Below, piece after piece: positions 1 through 8,329 of a stretch of 11,423 nt of DNA. Source of the stretch: Anaerotignum sp. (GTDB lineage: Bacteria > Bacillota > Clostridia > Lachnospirales > Anaerotignaceae); the NCBI GenBank assembly GCA_020024395.1, contig JAHHTV010000040.1, positions 1-11,423 on the forward strand. Direction: 5' to 3'. The notes beneath the pieces are model-generated. The model saw only the letters and a list, made by a program, of their open reading frames with translations, was not told where the DNA came from and did no database searches. The position numbers were made by a program, and so were the translations under genes. The stretch's first letter is position 1. Every line of letters starts with the position of its first letter.

Positions 1-38
<38 letters not shown>

Positions 39-121
39 TGGAGTATAGGTTGAAAAATCATCACTATTCTATTTTGAGCGTTTACAGTGCTTGTTTTTAT
101 AAAAAAATAAATATTGATTTT

Positions 122-202
122 GGGTGGATTCCCGAGTGGTCAAAGGGGGCAGACTGTAAATCTGTTGCGATAGCTTCGAAGGTTCAAATCCTTCTCCGCC
201 CA
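122..202 (+). tRNA. tRNA-Tyr (GTA anticodon)
   Basis: This is a class II tRNA of 81 nt with a complete cloverleaf. The acceptor stem pairs GGGTGGA (122-128) with TCCGCCC (195-201), leaving discriminator A202. The anticodon stem pairs 149-153 with 161-165 around a 7-nt loop holding GTA at 156-158, which reads tyrosine codons. A long variable arm follows and the T arm is GAAGG-TTCAAAT-CCTTC. The long variable arm together with GTA is diagnostic of bacterial tRNA-Tyr. The CCA tail is not encoded (TAA follows A202), so it must be added by tRNA nucleotidyltransferase. The gene lies about 84 nt after the 16S end, with no convincing promoter of its own in the AT-rich spacer (38-121), and is probably cut from the 16S transcript. 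Confidence 0.95.
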
Positions 203-203
203 T

Positions 204-236
204 AAAAAAGACAAGCATATTTGCTTGTCTTTTTTT
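204..236 (+). terminator. Intrinsic terminator of the 16S-tRNA-Tyr unit
   Basis: A perfect 9-bp stem (209-217 with 222-230, core GACAAGC/GCTTGTC) with a TATT loop is flanked by an A-run at 204-208 and a T-run at 231-236, which extend the helix further. This is a textbook Rho-independent terminator. Its place straight after tRNA-Tyr implies that the rRNA transcript ends here, without a 23S gene. Confidence 0.93.
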
Positions 237-275
237 GTATCTAAAAATAAATTAAAGAAATATTAAAGAAATATA

Positions 276-306
276 TGGCAGTTTTTTCAAATTTTAGGTT
301 TATAAT
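276..306 (+). promoter_or_regulatory. Putative sigma-A promoter for the ABC exporter operon
   Basis: A perfect -10 box TATAAT sits at 301-306, about 40 bases before the exporter's first start codon and beyond the upstream terminator. No good -35 element is at the ideal distance; the nearest partial matches are around 276-283. The -10 box and position support the call. The -35 is weak, so the promoter may be activator-dependent or the match may be chance in AT-rich DNA. Confidence 0.45.
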
Positions 307-347
307 CAAAAATATGAAAGTTTAGGGGTTTGTTAGGAGGAAAATCT

Positions 348-1571
348 ATGATGAAAAAGAAAAAAATTATCATTGGCATTGTAGCCGTTGCCGCAGTTGT
401 GGGTGGTGTTGCATTCAAATTGACAAATGCAATGCCACAACAACCACAAGGTACACCAGTGATGACAACAACAACAAACAGACAAAATATACAGGAAGTG
501 TTGAAACAAAAAGCTGTTTTGGAAGGTACAGAAAGTGCAGAAGTGGTATCTCGATTACATTACGAAATACAACAAATTGCTGTAAAAGAAGGTACAAGAG
601 TGAAAAAAGGACAGTTGTTGGCTGTTTTGGATAGTACAGAAATACAACAACAAATGGCACAAACAAAAGGAGAATTAGAGCTGCTGTCATATCAACAGCA
701 AGATATATTGACAGACCGCCAAAAAGAATATGATGCGGCAGTTACCGCAAGAGAACAAGCAAAAAGAGATTATGAAAGACAACAACAGTTATTAAATGGT
801 GGTGTGGGGACACAAGTAGAATTGGATACTGCAAAAGATGCATTGGATAAAGCAGAACGTGCAGTTGCAGATATTCCAAGTGAAAATGGAACAGTGGTAT
901 TGACAAATGCAGAAAAACAAACAAAAATCAATGCACAACAAAAAGCAGATATACAAGCAAGTACACTCAATGATTGCAAAATATACAGCCCAATTACAGG
1001 GACAGTGACAAGAGTGAATACAACAGTCGGCAGATTCGCAGATGAAATGGAAAGCAATAAACCAATATTTGTGATTGAAGATATTGATAATTTGCAAATG
1101 AAAGTGATGATTAGTGAAAATGATATTGATAAAGTGCAAATTGGGCAAGAAGTGGATATTACCGCAGATATATTGGGAAAAGATGTTGTAAAAGGTATTG
1201 TAGATAGAATTTCTCCTACTGGTGAAGAAAAGAATGGTACTTCTTCTGAAAGGGTTATCCCTGTATATATCAAAGTGCAAGGACAAAATGAAAAATTGCT
1301 TGCTGGTATTACAGCACAAGCAACGATTAAAATTGCATATGCGGAAAATGTGCTTGTAGTGCCTTTGGAAGCGATTGGAGAATTGGAAGATGGTACAACA
1401 GCCATTTATACAGTAACAGAACAAGGTACGGTGCATATTGTGCCTGTGAAAACTGGTTTGGAAACAGATTTGCAAGCAGAAGTGACATCTGATGAATTGA
1501 CAGAAGGACAAACCATTATATTAAATCCAAGTTTGGCTTTGACAGAGGGTATGGCGGTTGTAGCACAATAA
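348..1571 (+). CDS. HlyD/MacA-family membrane-fusion (adaptor) protein of an ABC exporter
   Basis: This 407-residue protein is the extracytoplasmic adaptor of a MacAB/YknXYZ-type exporter. It begins with a lysine-rich cytoplasmic end (KKKK at 3-6) and one membrane helix (about 7-25). A first half of a biotinyl-lipoyl domain follows (about 58-96, with VKEGTRVKKGQ), then a long Gln/Lys/Glu-rich coiled-coil hairpin (about 98-205). The second lipoyl half is at about 210-245 (KIYSPITGTVTRV), and beta-barrel and membrane-proximal domains fill the rest. The start is set by AGGAGG at 335-340, 7 nt before ATG 348; a second ATG at 351 is a near-equal choice, while an in-frame TTG at 330 lies upstream of the ribosome site and is excluded. 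There is no lipobox, so it is held by its N-terminal helix. The ATPase follows 33 nt later. In Gram-positives such adaptors act without a TolC partner; the substrate is unknown. Family assignment is firm, specificity is not. Confidence 0.9.
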   Translation: MMKKKKIIIGIVAVAAVVGGVAFKLTNAMPQQPQGTPVMTTTTNRQNIQEVLKQKAVLEGTESAEVVSRLHYEIQQIAVKEGTRVKKGQLLAVLDSTEIQQQMAQTKGELELLSYQQQDILTDRQKEYDAAVTAREQAKRDYERQQQLLNGGVGTQVELDTAKDALDKAERAVADIPSENGTVVLTNAEKQTKINAQQKADIQASTLNDCKIYSPITGTVTRVNTTVGRFADEMESNKPIFVIEDIDNLQMKVMISENDIDKVQIGQEVDITADILGKDVVKGIVDRISPTGEEKNGTSSERVIPVYIKVQGQNEKLLAGITAQATIKIAYAENVLVVPLEAIGELEDGTTAIYTVTEQGTVHIVPVKTGLETDLQAEVTSDELTEGQTIILNPSLALTEGMAVVAQ

Positions 1572-1604
1572 AAAAGAACTTTCCAAAAAAGGAAGGATGA
1601 AAAT

Positions 1605-2294
1605 ATGAAAGAAATTATTAAAATTGAACATTTACATAAAACATATGATACAGGTGCCGTACAAGTACACGCATTAAAAGATGTGAATGTATGCATATAT
1701 GAAGGGGAATATGTGGCAATTATGGGTCAGTCTGGTTCTGGTAAATCCACTTTGATGAATATACTAGGGTGTATGGACAGACAGTTTGATGGGGTATATG
1801 AATTAGATGGCATTAGTATTGCAAAACAAAAAGAAAATCAATTATCTGCCATTCGTAATCAAAAAATTGGCTTTGTGTTTCAGGCGTTTCAGCTCATTCC
1901 CAGAACGTCAGCTGTTAAAAATGTAGAAATACCAATGATTTATGCGGGTATGAAAGCAGAAAAACGCAGAAAAAAAGCCATTGCATTGCTAGAAAAAGTT
2001 GGTTTGGGAAAAAGGGTTTTCCATATGCCAAATGAATTGTCAGGTGGGCAAAAACAACGTGTTGCTATTGCAAGAGCTTTGGCAAATGACCCAACCATTA
2101 TATTGGCTGACGAACCAACAGGGAATTTGGATACAAAAGCATCTTATGAAATTATGGAATTTTTTACAAATTTGAATAAAGAAGGGGCGACGGTTGTTGT
2201 GGTTACACATGAAGAAGAAATTGCCGCATATACCAATCGTATCATTCGTTTTCAAGATGGACAGATTATCAGTGATACAAAGGTGGTGAAATAA
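1605..2294 (+). CDS. MacB/LolD-type ABC transporter ATP-binding protein
   Basis: This 229-residue nucleotide-binding subunit powers the exporter encoded around it. All ABC ATPase motifs are present: Walker [10 protein letters not shown] (41-49), Q-loop Gln93, signature LSGGQ (145-149), Walker B IILADE (165-170) with catalytic Glu170, D-loop NLD (174-176) and switch His202. Its length and the sequence PTGNLD match the LolD/MacB/FtsE-like class, which couples to FtsX-fold permeases rather than to classical six-helix exporters. A GGAAGG ribosome site at 1591-1596 precedes ATG 1605. The stop lies 2 nt before the permease start, so the two are probably translationally coupled. It should work at the inner membrane face as a dimer with the next gene product. 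No key residue is missing. Confidence 0.94.
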   Translation: MKEIIKIEHLHKTYDTGAVQVHALKDVNVCIYEGEYVAIMGQSGSGKSTLMNILGCMDRQFDGVYELDGISIAKQKENQLSAIRNQKIGFVFQAFQLIPRTSAVKNVEIPMIYAGMKAEKRRKKAIALLEKVGLGKRVFHMPNELSGGQKQRVAIARALANDPTIILADEPTGNLDTKASYEIMEFFTNLNKEGATVVVVTHEEEIAAYTNRIIRFQDGQIISDTKVVK

Positions 2295-2296
2295 GA

Positions 2297-3508
2297 ATGT
2301 TGTTGTTTGAAAATTTGAAATTGGCATTTGGTTCTATTCGTGCCAATAAAATGCGTTCTTTTTTGACCATGCTAGGTATGATTATTGGGATTAGTTCTGT
2401 CATTGCGATTGTGTCTTTGGGAGATACTATGCGGACATTGATGGCAAATGAATATAAAAATATTGGTTTGGGGCTTTCTTATATGTACTTTATGACACCA
2501 GATGATGTTTATACAGATAGTACGACGTTTACGGTTGATGATGCAAAAAACATCAAGGAAGCGATGGGAGATAGTATATCTTATGTTGGGTTTCAATACA
2601 GCAGTAGAACAGATATGAAGGTGGGCAGAAAAAGCAAAACATTATATGTAAGTGGTTTGGCAGAAAATCCGACTGCCATGCAAAATTTGAAAATTATAGA
2701 AGGGCGTATGCTCAATGACAAAGATTTTCAAAACAAACGCAACCATGTTGTATTGCAAAAAGAAACTGCTGAAGAATTTTTTGGCGATGCAAAAAATGCC
2801 ATTGGAAAAAATATTAAAATGAAATTGGGAGAAGATTTGGAAGACCTTTTGGTTGTAGGGGTATATGAAAATACAGATTCTGCATTTATGAAATTGATGT
2901 CGGGAGGCAGTATGGAAACGGCATATGTGCCAGAAAGCATCGTTGTAGGTGATGACAGTTTTAATTGGAGTGTTTATTTTGTGGTAGCAGATACCACACA
3001 GATGCAACAAACACAAGCAAGAGTGAAGGCATATACTGCAAGAATGAAAAATATACCACAAGATTACATACAAATGAGTTCTGCGGCAGAAGAAATGAAA
3101 AGTGTTGACAGTATGTTGGGTGCGATGTCATCGGTTGTGGGTGCGATTGCTGCAATATCATTGTTGGTAGGTGGCATTGGTATTATGAATATTATGTTGG
3201 TTTCTGTGACAGAAAGAACAAGAGAAATTGGTATCAGAAAGGCGTTGGGTGCAAGAACAAGCGATATATTGACGCAATTTTTGATTGAAGCAGCAATGAT
3301 TTCAGCTGCAGGTGGTGCGATAGGTACATTTTTGGGTGTTTCGGCTGTTGCCATAGGTGGTATGGCATTTGGTTTGGATGCGGTTGTCAAACCAGAGGTG
3401 ATATTGGTGGCTGTGGCGTTCTCTGCGATGGTTGGTGTGGGGTTTGGTTTGTATCCTGCACGCAAAGCAGCAAAGGCTGACCCCGTAATTGCTCTGCGTT
3501 ATGAATAA
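2297..3508 (+). CDS. MacB/FtsX-family ABC transporter permease
   Basis: This 403-residue protein is the membrane subunit of the same exporter. The layout is that of the MacB fold: first membrane helix at about 20-42 (FLTMLGMIIGISSVIAIV), a large extracytoplasmic MacB periplasmic-core-like domain (about 45-270), then three helices at about 275-303, 327-356 and 366-386 forming the FtsX domain. The cytoplasmic loop at about 306-320 (TREIGIRKALGAR) is the hallmark segment that contacts the ATPase. The C-terminus YPARKAAKADPVIALRYE is the usual family ending. AGGTGGTGA at 2281-2289 lies at good distance for ATG 2297. Unlike E. coli MacB, the ATPase is a separate gene, as in Bacillus YknYZ. MacB-type systems are mechanotransmitters that move peptides, toxins or lipids outside the membrane; the substrate here cannot be told. 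Confidence 0.92.
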   Translation: MLLFENLKLAFGSIRANKMRSFLTMLGMIIGISSVIAIVSLGDTMRTLMANEYKNIGLGLSYMYFMTPDDVYTDSTTFTVDDAKNIKEAMGDSISYVGFQYSSRTDMKVGRKSKTLYVSGLAENPTAMQNLKIIEGRMLNDKDFQNKRNHVVLQKETAEEFFGDAKNAIGKNIKMKLGEDLEDLLVVGVYENTDSAFMKLMSGGSMETAYVPESIVVGDDSFNWSVYFVVADTTQMQQTQARVKAYTARMKNIPQDYIQMSSAAEEMKSVDSMLGAMSSVVGAIAAISLLVGGIGIMNIMLVSVTERTREIGIRKALGARTSDILTQFLIEAAMISAAGGAIGTFLGVSAVAIGGMAFGLDAVVKPEVILVAVAFSAMVGVGFGLYPARKAAKADPVIALRYE

Positions 3509-3529
3509 AAAAATATAAAAAAATCGTAG

Positions 3530-3574
3530 AAAAGGTGTAGAACATGGAAAAATTTTGTGTGATACACCTTTTTT
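3530..3574 (+). terminator. Intrinsic terminator of the exporter operon
   Basis: A 10-bp stem pairs AAAAGGTGTA (3530-3539) with TACACCTTTT (3563-3572) and runs into a T-rich tail. The loop is long (23 nt), with only weak possible internal pairing. It begins 21 nt after the permease stop codon and precedes the dnaE promoter, so it most likely closes the three-gene operon. Confidence 0.8.
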
Positions 3575-3595
3575 GTGTTTCTTTTCACGAATTTG

Positions 3596-3604
3596 TGGTA
3601 TAAT
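3596..3604 (+). promoter_or_regulatory. Extended -10 promoter for dnaE
   Basis: TGGTATAAT at 3596-3604 matches the extended -10 consensus (TG-N-TATAAT) exactly. No good -35 lies 17 nt upstream, which is acceptable because the TG motif compensates. It sits between the exporter terminator and the dnaE ribosome site, giving a 5' leader of about 45 nt. It probably drives dnaE and, through the short downstream gaps, pfkA and pyk. Confidence 0.65.
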
Positions 3605-3654
3605 TTTTTTACAAATGTCTGAAAAATGTTAAAACGAAAAAGGAGTGTGTAAAA

Positions 3655-6600
3655 TTGGCAGAAGCAACAACACAAATACAAACAAAACAGATACCATTTA
3701 CACATCTCCATGTGCATACAGAATATAGTTTGTTGGACGGTTCTGCAAAAATAAAAGAATTGGTGGAACGTGTCAAAGAATTGGGCATGGACAGCATTGC
3801 CATTACAGACCACGGTGCGATGTATGGTGTGATTGATTTTTATAAAGCAGCAAAAGAAGCAGGTATCAAACCGATTATTGGTTGTGAAGTTTATGTGGCA
3901 GCTGGCTCTCGTTTGCAAAAAGAAGGCAAAGGCGGTGGGTATTATCATTTGGTGCTTTTGGCAGAAAATGAAGAAGGGTATCATAATTTGGTGAAACTGG
4001 TTTCTTATGGATTTATTGACGGGTTTTATTATAAACCAAGAGTGGATAAAGCGCTTTTGCAAAAATATCACAAAGGTTTGATTGCATCATCTGCGTGTTT
4101 GGCAGGTGAAGTGTCAAGAAATATATTGACGATGTCTTATGAACATGGCAAAAAAGCGGCATTGGAATATTTGGATATTTTTGGAGAAGGAAATTTCTTC
4201 TTGGAATTGCAAGACCACGGTATGAAAGAACAAAAACAAGTCAATCAAGCATTGGTGCGTATGTCAAAAGAAACAGGTATCCCTTTGATTGCAACAAATG
4301 ACAGTCATTATATTTATAAAGAGGACGCTGTGCCGCATGATATATTGCTTTGTATACAAACAGGAAAAACCGTGCATGATACTGACCGTATGCGATATGA
4401 AGGTGGGCAGTTTTATGTCAAAAGTCCTGAGGAAATGGCAGAATTGTTTGCACAAGTGCCAGAGGCATTGGAAAATACAGCCAATATTGCAAAAAGATGC
4501 AATGTGGATTTTGTGTTTCATGATTTGAAATTGCCACGTTTTGATGTACCAGATGGCAAAACAGCAACAGCATATTTGCGTGAAATTTGCGAAGCGGGAT
4601 TTTTGAAAAGATACCCAAATGCAAAACCAGAATGGAAACAGCGTTTGGAATATGAATTACACACCATAGAAGAAATGGGTTATGTGGATTATTTTTTGAT
4701 TGTATGGGATTTTATCAAATATGCAAAAGACCATGATATTATGGTAGGCCCTGGGAGAGGTTCTGCGGCAGGGAGTATGGTTTCATATTGTTTGGATATT
4801 ACCACCATAGACCCTTTGCGATATGATTTGATATTTGAACGTTTTTTGAACCCTGAACGTGTGAGTATGCCAGATATTGATATAGATTTTTGCTATGAAA
4901 GAAGGCAAGAAGTGATTGATTATGTGATTTCAAAATATGGAGAAGACCATGTTGCACAGATTATCACATTTGGAACAATGGCAGCAAGGGCAGCAATCAA
5001 AGATGTGGGACGTGCATTGGCAATGCCTTATGCAGATGTTGACCGCATTTCCAAAATGATACCCACAGAATTAGGCATTACCATAGAAAAAGCATTGAAA
5101 ATGAATGTGGATTTGAAAAAAGCCTATGATACAGAAGAAGATACAAAATATTTGATTGATATGTCATTGCGTTTGGAAGGATTGCCAAGACATTCTTCCA
5201 CACATGCAGCAGGTGTTGTGATTTGTCGTGAGCCAGTTATGGAATATGTGCCATTGAGTGCCAATGATGGACAAGTCAACACACAATATACCATGACATT
5301 GTTAGAAGAATTAGGACTTTTGAAAATGGACTTTCTGGGACTGCGTACATTGACTGTGATACAAAGTGCTGTGAAAGAAATTGAACGTATTCACCATATC
5401 AAATTGGATATACACAATATTGCAGATGATGATGCAAAAGTGTATCAGTTGTTGGGGCAGGGCAAAACAGAAGGAATTTTTCAGCTAGAAAGCGGCGGTA
5501 TGAAACAATTTTTGAAAGAATTACAGCCAACTTGTTTGGAAGACTGGATTGCAGGAATTTCACTATATCGCCCAGGTCCTATGGATTTTATACCAAAGTA
5601 TATCAAGGGCAAAAACAACAAAGAAAATATTCAATATACACACCCATCGTTAGAGCCAATACTCAAAAATACGTATGGTTGTATTGTGTATCAGGAACAA
5701 GTCATGCAGATTGTGCGAGATTTGGCTGGATATAGTCTGGGACGTAGCGATTTGGTACGCAGAGCGATGAGCAAAAAGAAAGCCTCTGTGATGGCAGAAG
5801 AACGCAAAAATTTTGTGTATGGTATTGGTGACGAAGTCAAAGGCTGTGTCAAAAATGGTATTCCTGCGGAAGTGGCAGAAAAAATATTTGATGAAATGAC
5901 AGATTTTGCAAAATATGCCTTTAACAAGAGCCATGCGGCATGTTATGCTGTGGTAGGGTATCAAACGGCTTGGTTAAAAGCACATTATCCTGTGGAATTT
6001 ATGGCAGCGTTGATGACCAGTATTATGGATAATACAACAAAAATATCAGGCTATATTGAAGAATGTAAAAAAATGGGTATTGCGTTGCTGCCACCAGATA
6101 TCAACGAAGGGTTTGGACATTTTTCTGTGTCTGATGGAAAAATTCGTTTTGGTTTGGCAGCCATAAAAGGTGTTGGCAAAAGTGCGGTTGCTGCATTGGT
6201 GGCAGAACGTGAAAAAAATGGAAAATTTGTTTCATTGACAGACTTTTGTAGTCGTATGCAAGATGGAGAATTTAACAAACGCAGTATAGAAAGCTTGATT
6301 AAAGCAGGTGCTTTGGACTCGTTTGGTGGTACACGCAGTCAATATATGGCGGTGTATCAAAATATATTAAGTGGCATCACACAAGACCGCAAAAAAAATA
6401 TTGCGGGACAGTTGAATTTATTTGATATGCAAATGGGAGACAATACATCTATCAAACAAAAAGATGAATTGCCTGCATTGGCAGAGTTTTTGCCAAAAGA
6501 TAAATTGGCAATGGAAAAAGAAGTATTGGGTATTTATGTGAGTGGACACCCACTGGCAGAACAAGCAGAAGAACTGCAAAAAAAAATTAGTCACACAAGC

Positions 6601-7140
6601 AGAGATTTTTTGCCAGAAGAAGAAACAGAAAAAATGTCTGTATCAGAAGGCGAAAAAGTCATTGTGGGTGGTATGATTGCAGCAAAATCTGTGAAATATA
6701 CCAGAAATAATGATAAAATGTGTTTTTTGTCATTGGAAGATTTGCAGGGTGTCATAGAAATTGTGGTGTTTCCAAAAGTGATGGAAAAATACATGGCTTT
6801 GCTGGAAGAAGAAAATGTTATATTGGTAAAAGGCCGTGCAAATGTGTCCGCAGATGGAGAGGCAAAGGTCATTGCATCTGAAATATTGGCATGGGAACAG
6901 GCACAACAAAAAAATAATCCGACACTATGGCTCAAACAACCCACAGGAAAAGAAACACCGCTCATTTGGATTACACCTATATTAGAGCGTTATAATGGCA
7001 ATACGCCTGTATATATTTATGAAGAAAAAACAAAAAGAAAAATGAAAGCAGACAGCAGATATTGGGTAACATTAGAAGATGCTCTGTTACAAGAATTATG
7101 TATGCTTCTGGGTAACGAAAATGTAGCAGTCAAAGAGTAA
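3655..7140 (+). CDS. dnaE: DNA polymerase III alpha subunit (DnaE)
   Basis: This 1161-residue C-family replicative polymerase extends primers at the fork. An N-terminal PHP domain (about 14-290) carries HLHVH (17-21), TDHGAMYG (51-58), Glu78, His98 and NDSH (215-218). The polymerase core includes GPGRGSAAGS and PDIDIDF (406-412), with catalytic Asp407 and Asp409, and the third aspartate Asp559 in KMDFLGL. A fingers/helix-hairpin-helix part follows (FNKSHAACY; GIYVSGHPL at 959-967), then an OB fold (about 1001-1080) and a variable C-terminal tail. There is no inserted DnaQ-like exonuclease, so it is not PolC; most Firmicutes carry both. The start is a TTG, chosen because AAGGAG at 3640-3645 lies 9 nt before it and no nearby ATG is in frame. 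The neighbours pfkA and pyk match a gene order common in Clostridia and related to that in Bacillus. No truncation or lost catalytic residue was seen. Confidence 0.96.
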   Translation: MAEATTQIQTKQIPFTHLHVHTEYSLLDGSAKIKELVERVKELGMDSIAITDHGAMYGVIDFYKAAKEAGIKPIIGCEVYVAAGSRLQKEGKGGGYYHLVLLAENEEGYHNLVKLVSYGFIDGFYYKPRVDKALLQKYHKGLIASSACLAGEVSRNILTMSYEHGKKAALEYLDIFGEGNFFLELQDHGMKEQKQVNQALVRMSKETGIPLIATNDSHYIYKEDAVPHDILLCIQTGKTVHDTDRMRYEGGQFYVKSPEEMAELFAQVPEALENTANIAKRCNVDFVFHDLKLPRFDVPDGKTATAYLREICEAGFLKRYPNAKPEWKQRLEYELHTIEEMGYVDYFLIVWDFIKYAKDHDIMVGPGRGSAAGSMVSYCLDITTIDPLRYDLIFERFLNPERVSMPDIDIDFCYERRQEVIDYVISKYGEDHVAQIITFGTMAARAAIKDVGRALAMPYADVDRISKMIPTELGITIEKALKMNVDLKKAYDTEEDTKYLIDMSLRLEGLPRHSSTHAAGVVICREPVMEYVPLSANDGQVNTQYTMTLLEELGLLKMDFLGLRTLTVIQSAVKEIERIHHIKLDIHNIADDDAKVYQLLGQGKTEGIFQLESGGMKQFLKELQPTCLEDWIAGISLYRPGPMDFIPKYIKGKNNKENIQYTHPSLEPILKNTYGCIVYQEQVMQIVRDLAGYSLGRSDLVRRAMSKKKASVMAEERKNFVYGIGDEVKGCVKNGIPAEVAEKIFDEMTDFAKYAFNKSHAACYAVVGYQTAWLKAHYPVEFMAALMTSIMDNTTKISGYIEECKKMGIALLPPDINEGFGHFSVSDGKIRFGLAAIKGVGKSAVAALVAEREKNGKFVSLTDFCSRMQDGEFNKRSIESLIKAGALDSFGGTRSQYMAVYQNILSGITQDRKKNIAGQLNLFDMQMGDNTSIKQKDELPALAEFLPKDKLAMEKEVLGIYVSGHPLAEQAEELQKKISHTSRDFLPEEETEKMSVSEGEKVIVGGMIAAKSVKYTRNNDKMCFLSLEDLQGVIEIVVFPKVMEKYMALLEEENVILVKGRANVSADGEAKVIASEILAWEQAQQKNNPTLWLKQPTGKETPLIWITPILERYNGNTPVYIYEEKTKRKMKADSRYWVTLEDALLQELCMLLGNENVAVKE

Positions 7141-7198
7141 CCGCTACAAAACAGGAAATGTGCGGAAAGGGGAGAAGTCCGTATCAATCAAAAAGCGG
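7141..7198 (+). other. Inverted-repeat structure in the dnaE-pfkA gap
   Basis: The 153-nt gap before pfkA opens with nested complementary segments: CCGCT (7141-7145) with AGCGG (7194-7198), and inside it TGCGGA (7161-7166) with TCCGTA (7178-7183, one G-U pair). No T-run follows, so it is not an intrinsic terminator. It could be an RNA-stability or processing element, or chance pairing. A TATAAC -10-like sequence at 7245-7250, with only a poor -35 near 7222, could be an internal pfkA promoter; support is weak. Confidence 0.3.
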
Positions 7199-7293
7199 TA
7201 TTCTCACACTGCAAATGATTTTCGTAATCTGGTTTCACATATTTTATAACATGTTTCAAAGAAGCAGAAAAAACTTATTGGGAGGAAATAAGT

Positions 7294-8274
7294 ATGGAAG
7301 AAAAGAAAATCAAAAAAATTGGCGTGCTGACAAGTGGCGGCGACGCTCCAGGTATGAATGCGGCAATCCGTGCGGTTGTGCGTACAGCACTATATCACGA
7401 TATTGACGTGATTGGTATTCGTAAAGGATACAATGGCTTGATTAACGGCGAAATCAAAGAAATGAGAAGCAAAGATGTTTCGAATATCATGAATTTGGGT
7501 GGTACTATATTGCACACTGCACGCTGCCCAGAAATGATGACAGAAGAAGGTGCAAACAAAGCAGCTGCCATTTACAAAATTTTGAGTTTAGATGCTTTGG
7601 TTGTGATTGGTGGTGATGGTTCTTATCGTGGTATGGGAGAATTGGCAAAAAGAGGTGTCAACTGCATTGGTATTCCTGCAACCATTGACTTGGATATGGA
7701 TAGCACAGAATATACCATTGGTTTTGACACAGCCGTGAATACTGGTATGGATGCAGTGAACAAATTGCGTGATACATCTAGTTCCCATGAACGTTGCTCT
7801 GTTGTAGAAGTAATGGGCAGAAATGCAGGTTATATTGCAACATGGTGTGCGCTGGTTGGTGGTGCAGAAGATGTTATGTTCCCAGAAGCAAAAGGCGAAA
7901 TTGACAATGCAAAAGTAATACAACAGATTTTGGAAAACAGAAGCATTGGCAAACGTTTGAATTTGATTGTGGTTGCTGAAGGTGTTGGTGGTACACAGAA
8001 ATTGGCAAAAGACATTCAGGAAATCACAGGTATTCAAACAAGAGCAACCATTTTGGGACATTTGCAAAGAGGTGGCAGTCCAACAGCCACAGACCGTATG
8101 CACGCCTCTATGATGGGATATCAAGCCGTAAAAGCAATTTTGGATGGGGAGCAAAACAAAGTGATGTCTTTTAGACAAGGCAGATATGAAATGTTGGATT
8201 TGGAAGAAGCATTGCATATGAATAAAGAAATGGATAAAAGCATTTATGACGTCATCAAAATATTGGCGATGTAA
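7294..8274 (+). CDS. pfkA: ATP-dependent 6-phosphofructokinase
   Basis: This enzyme phosphorylates fructose 6-phosphate to fructose 1,6-bisphosphate, the committed step of glycolysis, in the cytoplasm as a homotetramer. Its 326 residues fit the short bacterial PfkA length (about 320). Visible motifs are SGGDAPGMN (14-22), GGDGS (106-110), catalytic Asp132, DTAVNT (145-150), HERCSVVEVMGR (165-176) and GHLQRGGSP (255-263). The glycine in GGDGS marks ATP rather than pyrophosphate as phosphate donor. The active-site loop reads PATIDLD (128-134), whereas classical enzymes read PGTIDND; Ala129 and Leu133 are therefore atypical, although both aspartates are kept. A GGGAGG-type ribosome site lies about 10 nt before ATG 7294. 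pyk starts 55 nt downstream, so the two are probably cotranscribed. Function is confident; donor preference and allostery are less sure because of the loop changes. Confidence 0.94.
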   Translation: MEEKKIKKIGVLTSGGDAPGMNAAIRAVVRTALYHDIDVIGIRKGYNGLINGEIKEMRSKDVSNIMNLGGTILHTARCPEMMTEEGANKAAAIYKILSLDALVVIGGDGSYRGMGELAKRGVNCIGIPATIDLDMDSTEYTIGFDTAVNTGMDAVNKLRDTSSSHERCSVVEVMGRNAGYIATWCALVGGAEDVMFPEAKGEIDNAKVIQQILENRSIGKRLNLIVVAEGVGGTQKLAKDIQEITGIQTRATILGHLQRGGSPTATDRMHASMMGYQAVKAILDGEQNKVMSFRQGRYEMLDLEEALHMNKEMDKSIYDVIKILAM

Positions 8275-8329
8275 TACACGGGATTGCAACAAAAAAGAGT
8301 AACACGAACAAAGAGGAGGAACAAACGAA

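Noticed and set aside
330..347. TTG at 330 as the start of the adaptor protein
   Set aside because: It lies upstream of, and would translate through, the AGGAGG ribosome site at 335-340. ATG 348 has correct spacing and is followed by a normal lysine-rich membrane anchor.
770..1511. Long antisense open frames (211 and 239 codons) inside the adaptor gene
   Set aside because: They are opposite a well-supported gene, lack ribosome sites and are Cys/His/Phe/Ile-rich nonsense. They arise from the scarcity of TTA, CTA and TCA on the sense strand.
3544..3603. A 19-residue ORF between the exporter operon and dnaE
   Set aside because: It begins in the loop of the terminator hairpin and ends in the dnaE -10 box, with only a weak AGGTG upstream. 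Both DNA signals better explain the sequence.
5532..5735. A 67-codon + strand open frame inside dnaE
   Set aside because: It is dnaE in another frame, within the conserved polymerase core, and has no independent support.
7158..7406. An 82-codon + strand open frame before and over the start of pfkA
   Set aside because: Its second half is pfkA read in another frame and it has no convincing ribosome site. The first half is probably an untranslated leader.
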